64,000 bases of DNA from Ramlibacter lithotrophicus (GTDB lineage Bacteria > Pseudomonadota > Gammaproteobacteria > Burkholderiales > Burkholderiaceae_C). The DNA is taken from the NCBI RefSeq assembly GCF_012184415.1, contig NZ_VTOX01000007.1, forward strand, positions 124,001 to 188,000. The letters are read 5' to 3'. The position numbers and the translations under genes were made by a program. Below the pieces are notes generated by a model. The model had not been told where the DNA came from, made no database searches, and worked only from the letters and a program-made list of their open reading frames with translations. Below, one piece after another: positions 55,797 to 64,000 of this stretch; positions within the stretch are counted from its first letter, which is position 1; the number at the start of each line of letters is the position of its first letter.

Positions 55797-56699
55797 GTGG
55801 CCGTCTCGCTCGACAACAAGCTGGTGGTGGCCATTTCCTCGCGCGCACTGTTCAACTTCGAGGAAGAGAACGCCATCTTCGAGAGCGGCGATCCGCAGGC
55901 CTACATGCGGCTGCAACTGGAACGGCTGGAGCAGCCGGCGCGGCCGGGCATCGCCTTTTCGCTGATCAAGAAGCTGCTCGCCTTCAACGACACGACGGCG
56001 CAGCGCGTCGAGGTGGTGATCCTGTCGCGCAACGACCCGGTGTCTGGCATGCGCATATTCCGCTCCGGCCATGCCAACGAGATCAAGCTGGAGCGCGGCG
56101 TGTTCACGCAGGGAAGGTCGCCGTTCCGCTACCTGCGCCCGCTGCGGGCGCACCTCTTCCTCTCGGCCAATGCCGACGACGTGCGCGAGGCACTCGCTGC
56201 CGGCTTTCCGTCGGCCCGGGTGCTGACCGAGTCGGTGCTGGCCGGCAACAACTATCCGAACGAAGTGCGCATCGCCTTCGACGGTGATGCAGTGCTGTTC
56301 TCCGACGAGGCGGAGCGCGTATTCCAGGCGCAGGGCCTGGACGCATTCCAGGCGCACGAACTGAGCAAGGCGACGCAGCCTTTGCCGGAGGGCCCATTCA
56401 AGCCGCTGCTGGCGGCCTTGCACCGGCTGCAGCAGGCCGGCACGCCCGCGATGCGCATCCGCACCGCGCTGGTGACGGCGCGCAGCGCGCCGGCGCACGA
56501 ACGGGCGATCCGCACGCTGATGCAATGGGACATCCGGGTGGACGAGGCGATGTTCCTCGGCGGGCTGGCCAAGGGCGAGTTCCTGCGCGAGTTCGAGCCC
56601 GACTTCTTCTTCGACGACCAGACCGGCCACGTCGACCATGCCGCGCGGCACGTGCCTTCGGGCCACGTGGCGGCGGGCATCTCCAACCTGCAGCGCTGA
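55797..56699 (+). CDS. 5'-nucleotidase of the PF06189 type
   Basis: A 300-residue cytoplasmic enzyme that removes phosphate from nucleoside monophosphates. Marks are KLVVAISSRALFNFEEEN (with the Asp-replaced HAD-like start), VEVVILSRNDPVSGMRIF, PYLSANADDV-like HLFLSANADDVREAL, VRIAFDGDAVLFSDEAERVF (the catalytic FDGDAVLFSDE core), and MFLGGLAKGEFLREFEPDFFFDDQ. The GTG at 55797 follows AAGGAGA by eight bases. It lies 12 bases after the gspF-like stop and is therefore probably co-transcribed, a pairing of unclear meaning. Confidence 0.85.
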   Translation: MAVSLDNKLVVAISSRALFNFEEENAIFESGDPQAYMRLQLERLEQPARPGIAFSLIKKLLAFNDTTAQRVEVVILSRNDPVSGMRIFRSGHANEIKLERGVFTQGRSPFRYLRPLRAHLFLSANADDVREALAAGFPSARVLTESVLAGNNYPNEVRIAFDGDAVLFSDEAERVFQAQGLDAFQAHELSKATQPLPEGPFKPLLAALHRLQQAGTPAMRIRTALVTARSAPAHERAIRTLMQWDIRVDEAMFLGGLAKGEFLREFEPDFFFDDQTGHVDHAARHVPSGHVAAGISNLQR

Positions 56700-56712
56700 G
56701 CCGGCGCGGCGC

Positions 56713-57585
56713 TCAGGTGCGCCCGATGCTGCGCGCCTCGCGCCGCGCGATCCAGATGGTCGAGGCGCTGATCACGATGCCGCCGATGATGGTCGAACGG
56801 CTCGGCTGGTCCGAGAACACCAGCCAGCCCAGCAGCGAAGCCCACACCAGCTCGAGGAACTTGACCGACTGCGTGGCCGAGATGTCGGCCACGGTGTAGG
56901 AACGCGCGAGGAAGTAGTGGCCCAGGCTGCCCAGGAGGCCGCACACCAGGAAACTGAACCACTGGGCCGCGCTGGGCGTCTGCCACGAGATCAGCGCCAG
57001 CGGCAAGCTCAGGAGGGCGACGGAGATCGACTGCCAGACGACGATCACCGCCGGCCGCTCGTAGCGTGCGAGGCCCTTCGTGATCAGGAACGAGGCAGCG
57101 AACATCGGCGAGGACGCCAGCATGAGCAGGGTGTAGATGCCGCCACTGCCGGTGAGCTGCGGCGCGACCACGATCAGCACCCCCGCCAGGCCGATCAGGG
57201 CGGCGACCCAGCGCTCCCAGCGCATCCGCTCGCCGAAGAACCATGCCGCCCCGAGCATGATGAAGATCGGTCCGGTGAACCCGATCGCGGTGGTGTCGGC
57301 CAGCGTGATGTGCGGGATCGCCGTGAACCAGAGGCAAAGGCCTGCCGTGTGCACTCCACCGCGCACGAACTGGCCGGTCACGTTCCTGGGGCGGTACGCG
57401 GCGGCGCCGTAACGCACGATCAGCGGCAGCATCACGACCAGGCCGAACGCGTAGCGCAGGAACTGGGTCTCGAACGGATCGAGCTGCAGCGACAGCTCGC
57501 GCATGATCGTGTTCAGGGCCACGAACGTGAAGCCGGCCGACATCGACCAGAGCAGCCCGCGTACCGTGGGGTCGAGCCGCGACAT
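56713..57585 (-). CDS. DMT/EamA-family membrane transporter
   Basis: A 290-residue inner-membrane protein with ten predicted helices in two EamA repeats. It opens GLLWSMSAGFTFVALNTIM and contains GFTGPIFIMLGAAWFFGERM, the conserved end of the first repeat, and FLELVWASLLGWLVFSDQP, its second-repeat equivalent. Members export metabolites, amino acids or purines; the substrate cannot be told. The start at 57585 is preferred because the first helix begins ten residues later. An ATG at 57672 adds a 29-residue basic leader and has a TATAGT only seven bases before it. It lies between the 5'-nucleotidase (convergent) and the stress protein. Confidence 0.82.
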   Translation of the reverse strand: MSRLDPTVRGLLWSMSAGFTFVALNTIMRELSLQLDPFETQFLRYAFGLVVMLPLIVRYGAAAYRPRNVTGQFVRGGVHTAGLCLWFTAIPHITLADTTAIGFTGPIFIMLGAAWFFGERMRWERWVAALIGLAGVLIVVAPQLTGSGGIYTLLMLASSPMFAASFLITKGLARYERPAVIVVWQSISVALLSLPLALISWQTPSAAQWFSFLVCGLLGSLGHYFLARSYTVADISATQSVKFLELVWASLLGWLVFSDQPSRSTIIGGIVISASTIWIARREARSIGRT

Positions 57586-57732
57586 GCGCCGCGGCACCAG
57601 CGCCGCCTGGCGCCTGAGGTTTGCCAGGCTGGTGCGAGCGCGACTACTTCGGGCTCGCACGGCAGGTCGCATGCGCGGGACTATAGCCGAGGCGCGGCGG
57701 CACTGTTGGTCGCGGCCCGCGGCCGCGGCGGG

Positions 57733-58230
57733 TCAGTGGGCGCCGAGCTCGCCGGGCCGCGGCGGCGCCGCCGCCGGCAGCCACCGCGCCGCGCGGGCGC
57801 CCTCGCCCGCCTTCACGATGGTCACTGGCACCGGCGCCGCATGGGCCAGCGCATGCGAGACCGAGCCGAGAAAAGCACTGGCCAGCGCGCCCTTGCCGTC
57901 GGCGCCGATGACGATATGCGCGCAATTGCGCTCGACGGCCAGGTCGGACAGCGCGCGCACCGGATCGCCAGAGACCACCTCGCATTCGAACGCGATGCCG
58001 GCCGCCCGGCACAGCTCGCGGGCCGGCTCCAGCAGGTGGGCGCCGGCGCCGGCGCTCACGTCCTTGATCACGTCCGGATCGTGCGCCACCACGATCTCGT
58101 ACAGCGAGGCCGGCGGCTGCACGTTGGCAAGCACCAGGTCGGCGCGCAAGCCCTGCTTGACCAGGGCGATGGCATGCCGCACCGCCTCGAGGGAGAGCGG
58201 CGAGCCGTCGACGGGGACCAGGATCTTCAT
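57733..58230 (-). CDS. Universal stress protein, UspA-type, ATP-binding
   Basis: A 165-residue Usp-fold protein. The N-terminal strand and loop KILVPVDGSPLSLEAVRHA and the ATP-binding motif G-2x-G-9x-G-S (GADGKGALASAFLGSVS) are both present, so it is of the nucleotide-binding class. The tail (about 145-165) is Ala/Pro-rich. The start at 58230 is set by a GAGGAG site; an in-frame ATG 39 bases upstream is less likely. Usually induced on starvation or oxidative stress. It is divergent from the CoA-transferase gene with 271 bases between them. Confidence 0.9.
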   Translation of the reverse strand: MKILVPVDGSPLSLEAVRHAIALVKQGLRADLVLANVQPPASLYEIVVAHDPDVIKDVSAGAGAHLLEPARELCRAAGIAFECEVVSGDPVRALSDLAVERNCAHIVIGADGKGALASAFLGSVSHALAHAAPVPVTIVKAGEGARAARWLPAAAPPRPGELGAH

Positions 58231-58501
58231 GGCGAGCTCCTCGGGTGGCCGTGTCAGCCACCTTAGCATCGGCCGGAGTGCGGCGCAACCGGCCGCGCCC
58301 CCGCGCGCGGCAGCGGCCCGCCACGAAAATGCCGCCGCCGGTGACTTTCGTCAACGCGGCCGCCGCGCCCGGCGGCGATGCTTGGCACATGGGGTCGAGC
58401 CACCGCCGGTCACACCGGCGCGCGCCGCTTGATGTAGCCTCGCGGCCTGCACTGCCCAGCCGCTGCGGCCCGGCCTCATCCAGATCCACGAGAAAGAGTT
58501 C
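58231..58501. other. 271-base divergent control region
   Basis: Lies between the Usp gene (minus) and the CoA-transferase gene (plus). It is GC-rich. On the minus strand TGCTAAGGT near 58260 could be an extended -10 for the Usp gene. No clear operator or repeat was found. Confidence 0.4.
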
Positions 58502-59803
58502 ATGAAGCGTTTTCCCGGTTGGGAGCAACGCGCCGTTTCCGCCGAGGACGTCGTTGCCCATCTCAAGAGCCAGCACAAAGTCTTCGTCCACGGCGCCGCC
58601 GCCACCCCTACGACCTTGCTCGACGCGATGGTCGGCCGCACCGACCTGGAAGGCGTGCAGCTGTTCCACCTGCACCTGAGCGGGAACCTGCAGTTCGCGC
58701 AGCCGCGCTACCGCGACGCATTCGTCTCGAATCCGCTGTTCACCGACCACGGCATGCGCGGTGCGGTGGAGGACGGCCGGGCGTTCTTCGTGCCGGTGTT
58801 CCTGTCGGACGTGCCGGACCTGTTCGCGACGCGCCGCATTCCCCTGGACGTCGCCGTGGTCTCCCTGTCGCCCCCCGACGAGCATGGCCTCTGCACGCTC
58901 GGGACGTCGGTCGACGCGGCCAAGAGCGCCACCGAGAACGCCACCATCGTGCTGGCCGAGATCAACGAGCAGTTGCCACGCACCTATGGCGCCACGGTGG
59001 TGCCGTTCGAACGCGTCACCGCCTTCGTGCACACCGACCGGCCGCTGCACGAGGCCCATACGCCGCCGATCGGCGAAGTCGAGAACCGAATCGGCGAACA
59101 CATCGCCGGCCTGGTCGAGGACGGCGCCACGCTGCAGATGGGGATCGGGGCCATTCCCAACGCCGTGCTGAGCCGCCTGGGCAGCAAGAACGATCTGGGC
59201 GTGCACACCGAAATGTTCTCCGACCTGCTGGTACCGCTGATGAAGAGCGGCGTGGTCACCAACCGCTACAAGAACGTGCACCGCGGCCGTACGGTGACCA
59301 GCTTCGTCAGCGGCACGCGCGAACTGTTCGACTTCGTCGACAACAACCAGCTGGTGGAATTCCACCCCTGTGACCGCACCAACGACACGGCGCTGATCCG
59401 CCAGAATCCACGCGTGGTGGCGGTGAACGCGGCGCTGGAGATCGATCTCACCGGGCAGGTGTGCGCCGACTCGATCGGCCACCGCATCTATTCCGGCATC
59501 GGCGGGCAGATGGACTTCATCCGCGGCGCGGCCCTGTCCGAAGGCGGCAAGGCCATCATCGCGCTGCCGTCCACGGCCAGGAACGGGCAGTTGTCGCGCA
59601 TCGTGTCCACGCTCAAGCCGGGCGCGGGCGTCGTCACCACGCGCGGACACGTGCAGTACGTCGCGACGGAGTTCGGAATCGTCGACCTGCACGGACTGAA
59701 CCTGAAGCAGCGGGCGCAGGCGCTGATCTCGATTGCGCATCCGGACTTCCGCGCGGAGCTGGCGCGCGAAGTGCGGGAGATCCGGCACTTCATCCTGGGT
59801 TGA
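58502..59803 (+). CDS. Acetyl-CoA hydrolase/transferase family protein (4-hydroxybutyrate CoA-transferase-like)
   Basis: A 433-residue CoA-transferase. The N-terminal domain (about 1-195) includes FVHGAAATPTTLLDAM and VAVVSLSPPDEHGLCTLG. The C-terminal domain (about 200-430) holds LQMGIGAIPNAVLSRLG, the catalytic Glu E237 (HTEMFSDLL), FHPCDRTND and the GGQMDFIRGAALSEGG substrate loop, then VTTRGHVQYVATEFGIVDL. It moves CoA between acids, such as acetyl-CoA and 4-hydroxybutyrate, propionate or succinate. It is close in length to the 4-hydroxybutyrate/acetate type (about 430). Monocistronic; groES has its own promoter downstream. Confidence 0.9.
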   Translation: MKRFPGWEQRAVSAEDVVAHLKSQHKVFVHGAAATPTTLLDAMVGRTDLEGVQLFHLHLSGNLQFAQPRYRDAFVSNPLFTDHGMRGAVEDGRAFFVPVFLSDVPDLFATRRIPLDVAVVSLSPPDEHGLCTLGTSVDAAKSATENATIVLAEINEQLPRTYGATVVPFERVTAFVHTDRPLHEAHTPPIGEVENRIGEHIAGLVEDGATLQMGIGAIPNAVLSRLGSKNDLGVHTEMFSDLLVPLMKSGVVTNRYKNVHRGRTVTSFVSGTRELFDFVDNNQLVEFHPCDRTNDTALIRQNPRVVAVNAALEIDLTGQVCADSIGHRIYSGIGGQMDFIRGAALSEGGKAIIALPSTARNGQLSRIVSTLKPGAGVVTTRGHVQYVATEFGIVDLHGLNLKQRAQALISIAHPDFRAELAREVREIRHFILG

Positions 59804-59883
59804 CCCCGGAACGACACCCGCGGGAGGGCACCGGCTCGAGGGGCAAGAGGGCGTCGTCCACCGCCCCGCTGTCGGACAAGGGG

Positions 59884-59938
59884 CTTGAATCCTGTCGGAA
59901 AACCCGTATCATTAGCACTCGCTGGAGTTGAGTGCTAA
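59884..59938 (+). promoter_or_regulatory. groESL promoter with CIRCE operator and overlapping sigma-32-like element
   Basis: TTGAAT (59885-59890), 16-base spacer and TATCAT (59907-59912) form a sigma-70 promoter. CTTGAA at 59884 with CCCGTATCA near 59903 overlaps it and resembles an RpoH promoter. A perfect CIRCE inverted repeat, TTAGCACTC (59912-59920) / GAGTGCTAA (59930-59938) with nine bases between, covers the start of transcription. HrcA binds CIRCE and represses groESL until heat shock. Confidence 0.93.
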
Positions 59939-59973
59939 CAGCCGTGCTTGGGCGCCCACTCCACAGGTTAATG

Positions 59974-59999
59974 AGCGCTGACTTCGTTGGCGCTTTTTT
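59974..59999 (+). terminator. Terminator-like hairpin in the groES leader
   Basis: AGCGCTGAC (59974-59982) pairs with GTTGGCGCT (59986-59994) through nine pairs, two of them G-U, around a TTC loop. The run TTTTTT (59994-59999) follows at once. It lies inside the leader, after CIRCE and 31 bases before the groES ATG, so it is a candidate attenuator or the 3' end of a short RNA. Confidence 0.65.
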
Positions 60000-60029
60000 G
60001 TCCCCCTCAGTTTCAGTCAAGGAGATGCA

Positions 60030-60320
60030 ATGAAACTTCGTCCCCTGCACGATCGCGTGATCGTCAAGCGTGTGGAAAACGAGACCCGCACCGCTTCGGG
60101 CATCGTGATCCCGGACAATGCCGCCGAGAAGCCGGACCAGGGTGAAGTCCTGGCCGTGGGTCCCGGCCGCAAGAACGACAAGGGCGAGCTCATTGCCCCG
60201 AACATCGCCGTGGGCAACCGCGTCCTGTTCGGCAAGTACAGCGGCCAGACCGTCAAGGTCGACGGCGAGGAGCTGCTGGTCATGAAGGAAGACGACCTGT
60301 TCGCCGTCATCGAGGGCTGA
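60030..60320 (+). CDS. groES: Co-chaperonin GroES
   Basis: The 96-residue seven-fold lid of the GroEL chamber. It has the full family sequence: [16 protein letters not shown] at the N-terminus, the mobile loop (about 17-34, [17 protein letters not shown]) that docks on GroEL, the [16 protein letters not shown] roof, and the C-terminal [15 protein letters not shown]. The length is standard. AAGGAG precedes the ATG at 60030. The gene is followed by groEL after 42 bases. Heat control is by HrcA/CIRCE and possibly RpoH, with a leader hairpin. Confidence 0.98.
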   Translation: MKLRPLHDRVIVKRVENETRTASGIVIPDNAAEKPDQGEVLAVGPGRKNDKGELIAPNIAVGNRVLFGKYSGQTVKVDGEELLVMKEDDLFAVIEG

Positions 60321-60356
60321 GCCCGGCCATCCCGTCCAATCATTCAATCGAGGTAA

Positions 60357-62012
<1,656 letters not shown>

Positions 62013-62019
62013 TGTCCTG

Positions 62020-62050
62020 CACGGAGAAGACGCGATGCGTTTTCTCCGTG
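62020..62050 (+). terminator. First hairpin after groEL
   Basis: CACGGAGAAGACGC (62020-62033) pairs with GCGTTTTCTCCGTG (62037-62050) through 14 pairs, one G-U, around a GAT loop. No T-run follows, but a second stable hairpin lies 13 bases on. Confidence 0.7.
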
Positions 62051-62062
62051 CGCTCCAGTCAG

Positions 62063-62095
62063 ATGGAAAAGCCGGGCCAAGCCCGGCTTTTCCAT
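62063..62095. terminator. Second, 15-base-stem hairpin after groEL
   Basis: Perfect stem ATGGAAAAGCCGGGC (62063-62077) / GCCCGGCTTTTCCAT (62081-62095) with a CAA loop. The TTTT and AAAA runs are within the stem, so partial melting gives a T-run either way; it lies between convergent groEL and the DUF805 gene and could end both transcripts. Confidence 0.82.
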
Positions 62096-62141
62096 TGGGT
62101 GGCGCGCTGCGCGTTGCTCCGCCGCGCCCGAAACTTCTGCT

Positions 62142-62510
62142 TTAGACGGCGCCGGGTGGAAGGGCTCCGGGCTCCTCGCTGCCGGGCAGGGAACCGTATT
62201 CGTTCGCTTGCGGATCGCTCTGCTGGGCGCACCAGTACAGCAGGATCAGGAAGCCGAGGACCGGGATGAATCCAAGCAGCAGGAACCACGCGCTCTTGTG
62301 CACGTCGTGCAGGCGGCGCGCGCCGACGGCCAGCGCGGGCAGCAGCAGTGCCAGCGTAGCCAGCACATAGAGCATCTCCCCCAGCATGCTGGCCACCGCC
62401 AGCACGATCACCTGGAACAGGAAGAACCACCAGAATTCGGGCCGCCCGGCGCGGCCCGTGAAAGTGGCGTACTTGTTGAAGCAGGTCTTGATCGCCTGGG
62501 TGAAATCCAT
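62142..62510 (-). CDS. DUF805 membrane protein
   Basis: A 122-residue inner-membrane protein with three or four helices. It opens MDFTQAIKTCFNKYATFTGRAGRPEFWWF, in which the TGRA-RPEFWW phrase is the family mark, and has ARRLHDVHKSAWFLLLGFIPVLG (the RRLHD motif). The C-terminus (about 100-122) is Pro/Gly-rich and likely cytoplasmic. DUF805 proteins are widespread and of unknown role. It lies 60 bases downstream of pgi on the same strand, so it may be read with it. Confidence 0.88.
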   Translation of the reverse strand: MDFTQAIKTCFNKYATFTGRAGRPEFWWFFLFQVIVLAVASMLGEMLYVLATLALLLPALAVGARRLHDVHKSAWFLLLGFIPVLGFLILLYWCAQQSDPQANEYGSLPGSEEPGALPPGAV

Positions 62511-62570
62511 CGGGTCCTCCTCGTACGGCCAGGCCGTCCGCTGCGATCATAGTCGCCGCCCTGGCCGCCG

Positions 62571-64000
62571 CTACCGTCCCGTGGACAGCCGCTGCAACAG
62601 GCCGGCGGTCGACGGGTCCAGGCCCGCGGTGTCGCCACTGGCCAGTCGCGGCGCAAGGTCCTTGGCAAGCACCTTGCCCAGTTCCACGCCCCACTGGTCG
62701 TAGCTGTTGATGCCCCACAGCGCGCCGCTGACGAACACGCGATGTTCGTACAGCGCCACGAGCGCGCCGAGGGCGGCCGGGTCGAGCCGTTCCAGCACGA
62801 AGAAGGTGCTGGGCCGGTTGCCTGGGAAGTCCTCGTGGCCGCCGGGATCGGCCTTGCCCAGCATCAGCGCCTGGGCCTGGGCCAGGGCATTCGCCAGCAG
62901 CTGTTCGTGATGGCCAGGCAGCGCATGGGCCGGCTCGCGCACGGCGATGAACTCCACCGGGACGACGTCGGTTCCCTGGTGCAGCATCTGGAAGTACGCA
63001 TGCTGCCCGTTGGTGCCGGGCTCGCCCCACAGCACGGGTGACGTGCCGAACCCGAGCGGCCGGCCGTCGCGGTCGACGCGCTTGCCGTTGCTTTCCATCT
63101 CCAGCTGCTGCAGGTACGCGGGCAAGCGGCGCAGCGCGCTGTGGTACGGCGCGATGCTGCGGCTGGTGAAGCGATGGAAGTTCCGGTACCAGACGTCGAG
63201 CAGGCCGAGCCGCACCGGCAGGTTGCGCTCCAGCGGCGCGGTCGCGAAATGGCGATCCATCGCGTGCGCCCCGGCGAGCAGTTCACGAAAGCGGTCAGCG
63301 CCGATGGCGATGGCCAGCGGCAGTCCGATCGCCGACCACATGGAGTAGCGCCCGCCGACCCAGTCCCAGAAGCCGAAGGTGGTCGTGATGCCGAACTCGC
63401 GCGCCGCCCCGACGTTGGTCGTCAACGCGACGAAGTGCCGCCCGATGTCGCGACCGCCCCGCGCTTCGAACCACGCCTTGGCCGAACGCGCGTTCGTCAT
63501 GGTCTCCAGCGTGGTGAATGTCTTGGAGGCGACGAGGAACAGCGTGCGGTCCGGCTGCACCTGGCGCAGCACGGCATCGAGCTCGTGGCCGTCCACGTTC
63601 GAGACGAAATGGAAGCGCCGCCCGGACGCGGCGTGCGCCCCCAGCGCCACGACGGCCATCTGCGGCCCGAGGTCGGAGCCGCCGATGCCGATGTTGACGA
63701 CGTCGGTGATCGCCGCGTCGCCGCGCACCTGCTCGGCATACCCGAGCATGGCGTCGAGTGTGGCGTGCACCTGCGCAAGGTCGGCGTCGGCACCGGCCCC
63801 GGGCGGCGTTCGCAGCAGCCAGTGCTTCACGGCACGCTGTTCGGTGTTGTTGATCGGGGCACCGGCCAGCATGGCGTCGCGCTGCGCCTCGAGGCCGCAT
63901 TCGCGCGCCAGGTCCATCAGCAGCGCTTCCGTTCGCGCATCGACCAGGTTTTTCGACAGATCGGCGAAGAGGTGCGGCGCTTCCTGGCTGAAGCCGGCGA
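62571..64000 (-). CDS. pgi: Glucose-6-phosphate isomerase (5' end outside window)
   Basis: Glycolysis/gluconeogenesis enzyme that interconverts glucose 6-phosphate and fructose 6-phosphate. About 476 residues are visible; the frame stays open to base 64000 (FSQEAPHLFADLSKN near the visible N-terminus), so the start lies outside and the ATG at 63917 is internal. Marks are VNIGIGGSDLGPQM (sugar-phosphate loop), the catalytic region FGFWDWVGGRYSMWSAIGLP (PGI signature 1), GEPGTNGQHAYFQMLHQG, and the C-terminal INSYDQWGVELGKVLA (signature 2). All expected regions up to the stop are intact. The DUF805 gene follows. Confidence 0.96.
   Translation of the reverse strand, partial: AGFSQEAPHLFADLSKNLVDARTEALLMDLARECGLEAQRDAMLAGAPINNTEQRAVKHWLLRTPPGAGADADLAQVHATLDAMLGYAEQVRGDAAITDVVNIGIGGSDLGPQMAVVALGAHAASGRRFHFVSNVDGHELDAVLRQVQPDRTLFLVASKTFTTLETMTNARSAKAWFEARGGRDIGRHFVALTTNVGAAREFGITTTFGFWDWVGGRYSMWSAIGLPLAIAIGADRFRELLAGAHAMDRHFATAPLERNLPVRLGLLDVWYRNFHRFTSRSIAPYHSALRRLPAYLQQLEMESNGKRVDRDGRPLGFGTSPVLWGEPGTNGQHAYFQMLHQGTDVVPVEFIAVREPAHALPGHHEQLLANALAQAQALMLGKADPGGHEDFPGNRPSTFFVLERLDPAALGALVALYEHRVFVSGALWGINSYDQWGVELGKVLAKDLAPRLASGDTAGLDPSTAGLLQRLSTGR

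Noticed and set aside
52908..56666. Open frame of 1252 codons on the minus strand across ligase, gspF-like and nucleotidase genes
   Set aside because: Antisense to three well-supported genes, with shadow-type composition.

Overview
The window is GC-rich (about two thirds G+C by eye), has almost no non-coding space, and reads as chromosomal DNA of a betaproteobacterium of the order Burkholderiales, most like the Comamonadaceae (Ramlibacter/Variovorax type). This is inferred from gene order and protein families: pilS-pilR-ampD, a long two-cone NrdA, an Ala/Lys/Pro histone H1-like protein after nrdB, Bug-type solute receptors, DUF1840 and DUF4148 proteins, and HrcA/CIRCE control of groESL. No database search was run. 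I saw no tRNA, rRNA, CRISPR array, transposase or phage gene.

Region 1 (1-8100) holds the end of pilS, then pilR, ampD, an NrdR-box promoter, nrdA, nrdB and a histone-like gene that ends in a strong terminator. Region 2 (8100-16500) has an AlkB-like dioxygenase, a minus-strand MCE lipid-transport operon (permease, MCE protein, lipoprotein; no ATPase), a tandem pair of FecR-domain proteins, a small unknown gene and AMP nucleosidase. Region 3 (16500-23300) has psd, a NodI/NodJ-type ABC exporter, a FimV-like membrane protein, an SrkA-like kinase, a Bug receptor and an orphan lipoprotein. Region 4 (23300-28600) has htpG with a sigma-32-type promoter, a small coupled gene, and a response regulator/histidine kinase/DUF4148 operon with a phased triple repeat that looks like the regulator's binding site.

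Region 5 (28800-39050) is the main accessory region: two chaperone-usher operons of the archaic, spore-coat-U (Csu-like) type in tandem, plus a convergent, cysteine-free pilin-like gene. Operon 1 carries a two-domain, adhesin-like last gene. Operon 2 has two small subunits and no such gene.

Region 6 (39200-50600) has a pseudouridine synthase and a Crp/Fnr-type regulator. Divergent from the regulator is an operon with an acyl-CoA synthetase at one end, a complete Liv-type ABC importer in the middle, and a PaaK-like ligase with an altered P-loop at the other end. The layout suggests import of an organic acid coupled to CoA activation. A second Bug receptor follows. Region 7 (50600-60000) has DUF1840 and CFA synthase genes divergent from a MarR regulator and a benzoate/aminobenzoate-type CoA ligase, then a gspF-like gene, a 5'-nucleotidase, a DMT transporter, a universal stress protein and a CoA-transferase. 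Region 8 (59880-64000) is groES-groEL, with a CIRCE operator and an unexpected terminator-like hairpin in the leader, then a DUF805 gene and the 3' part of pgi running off the window.
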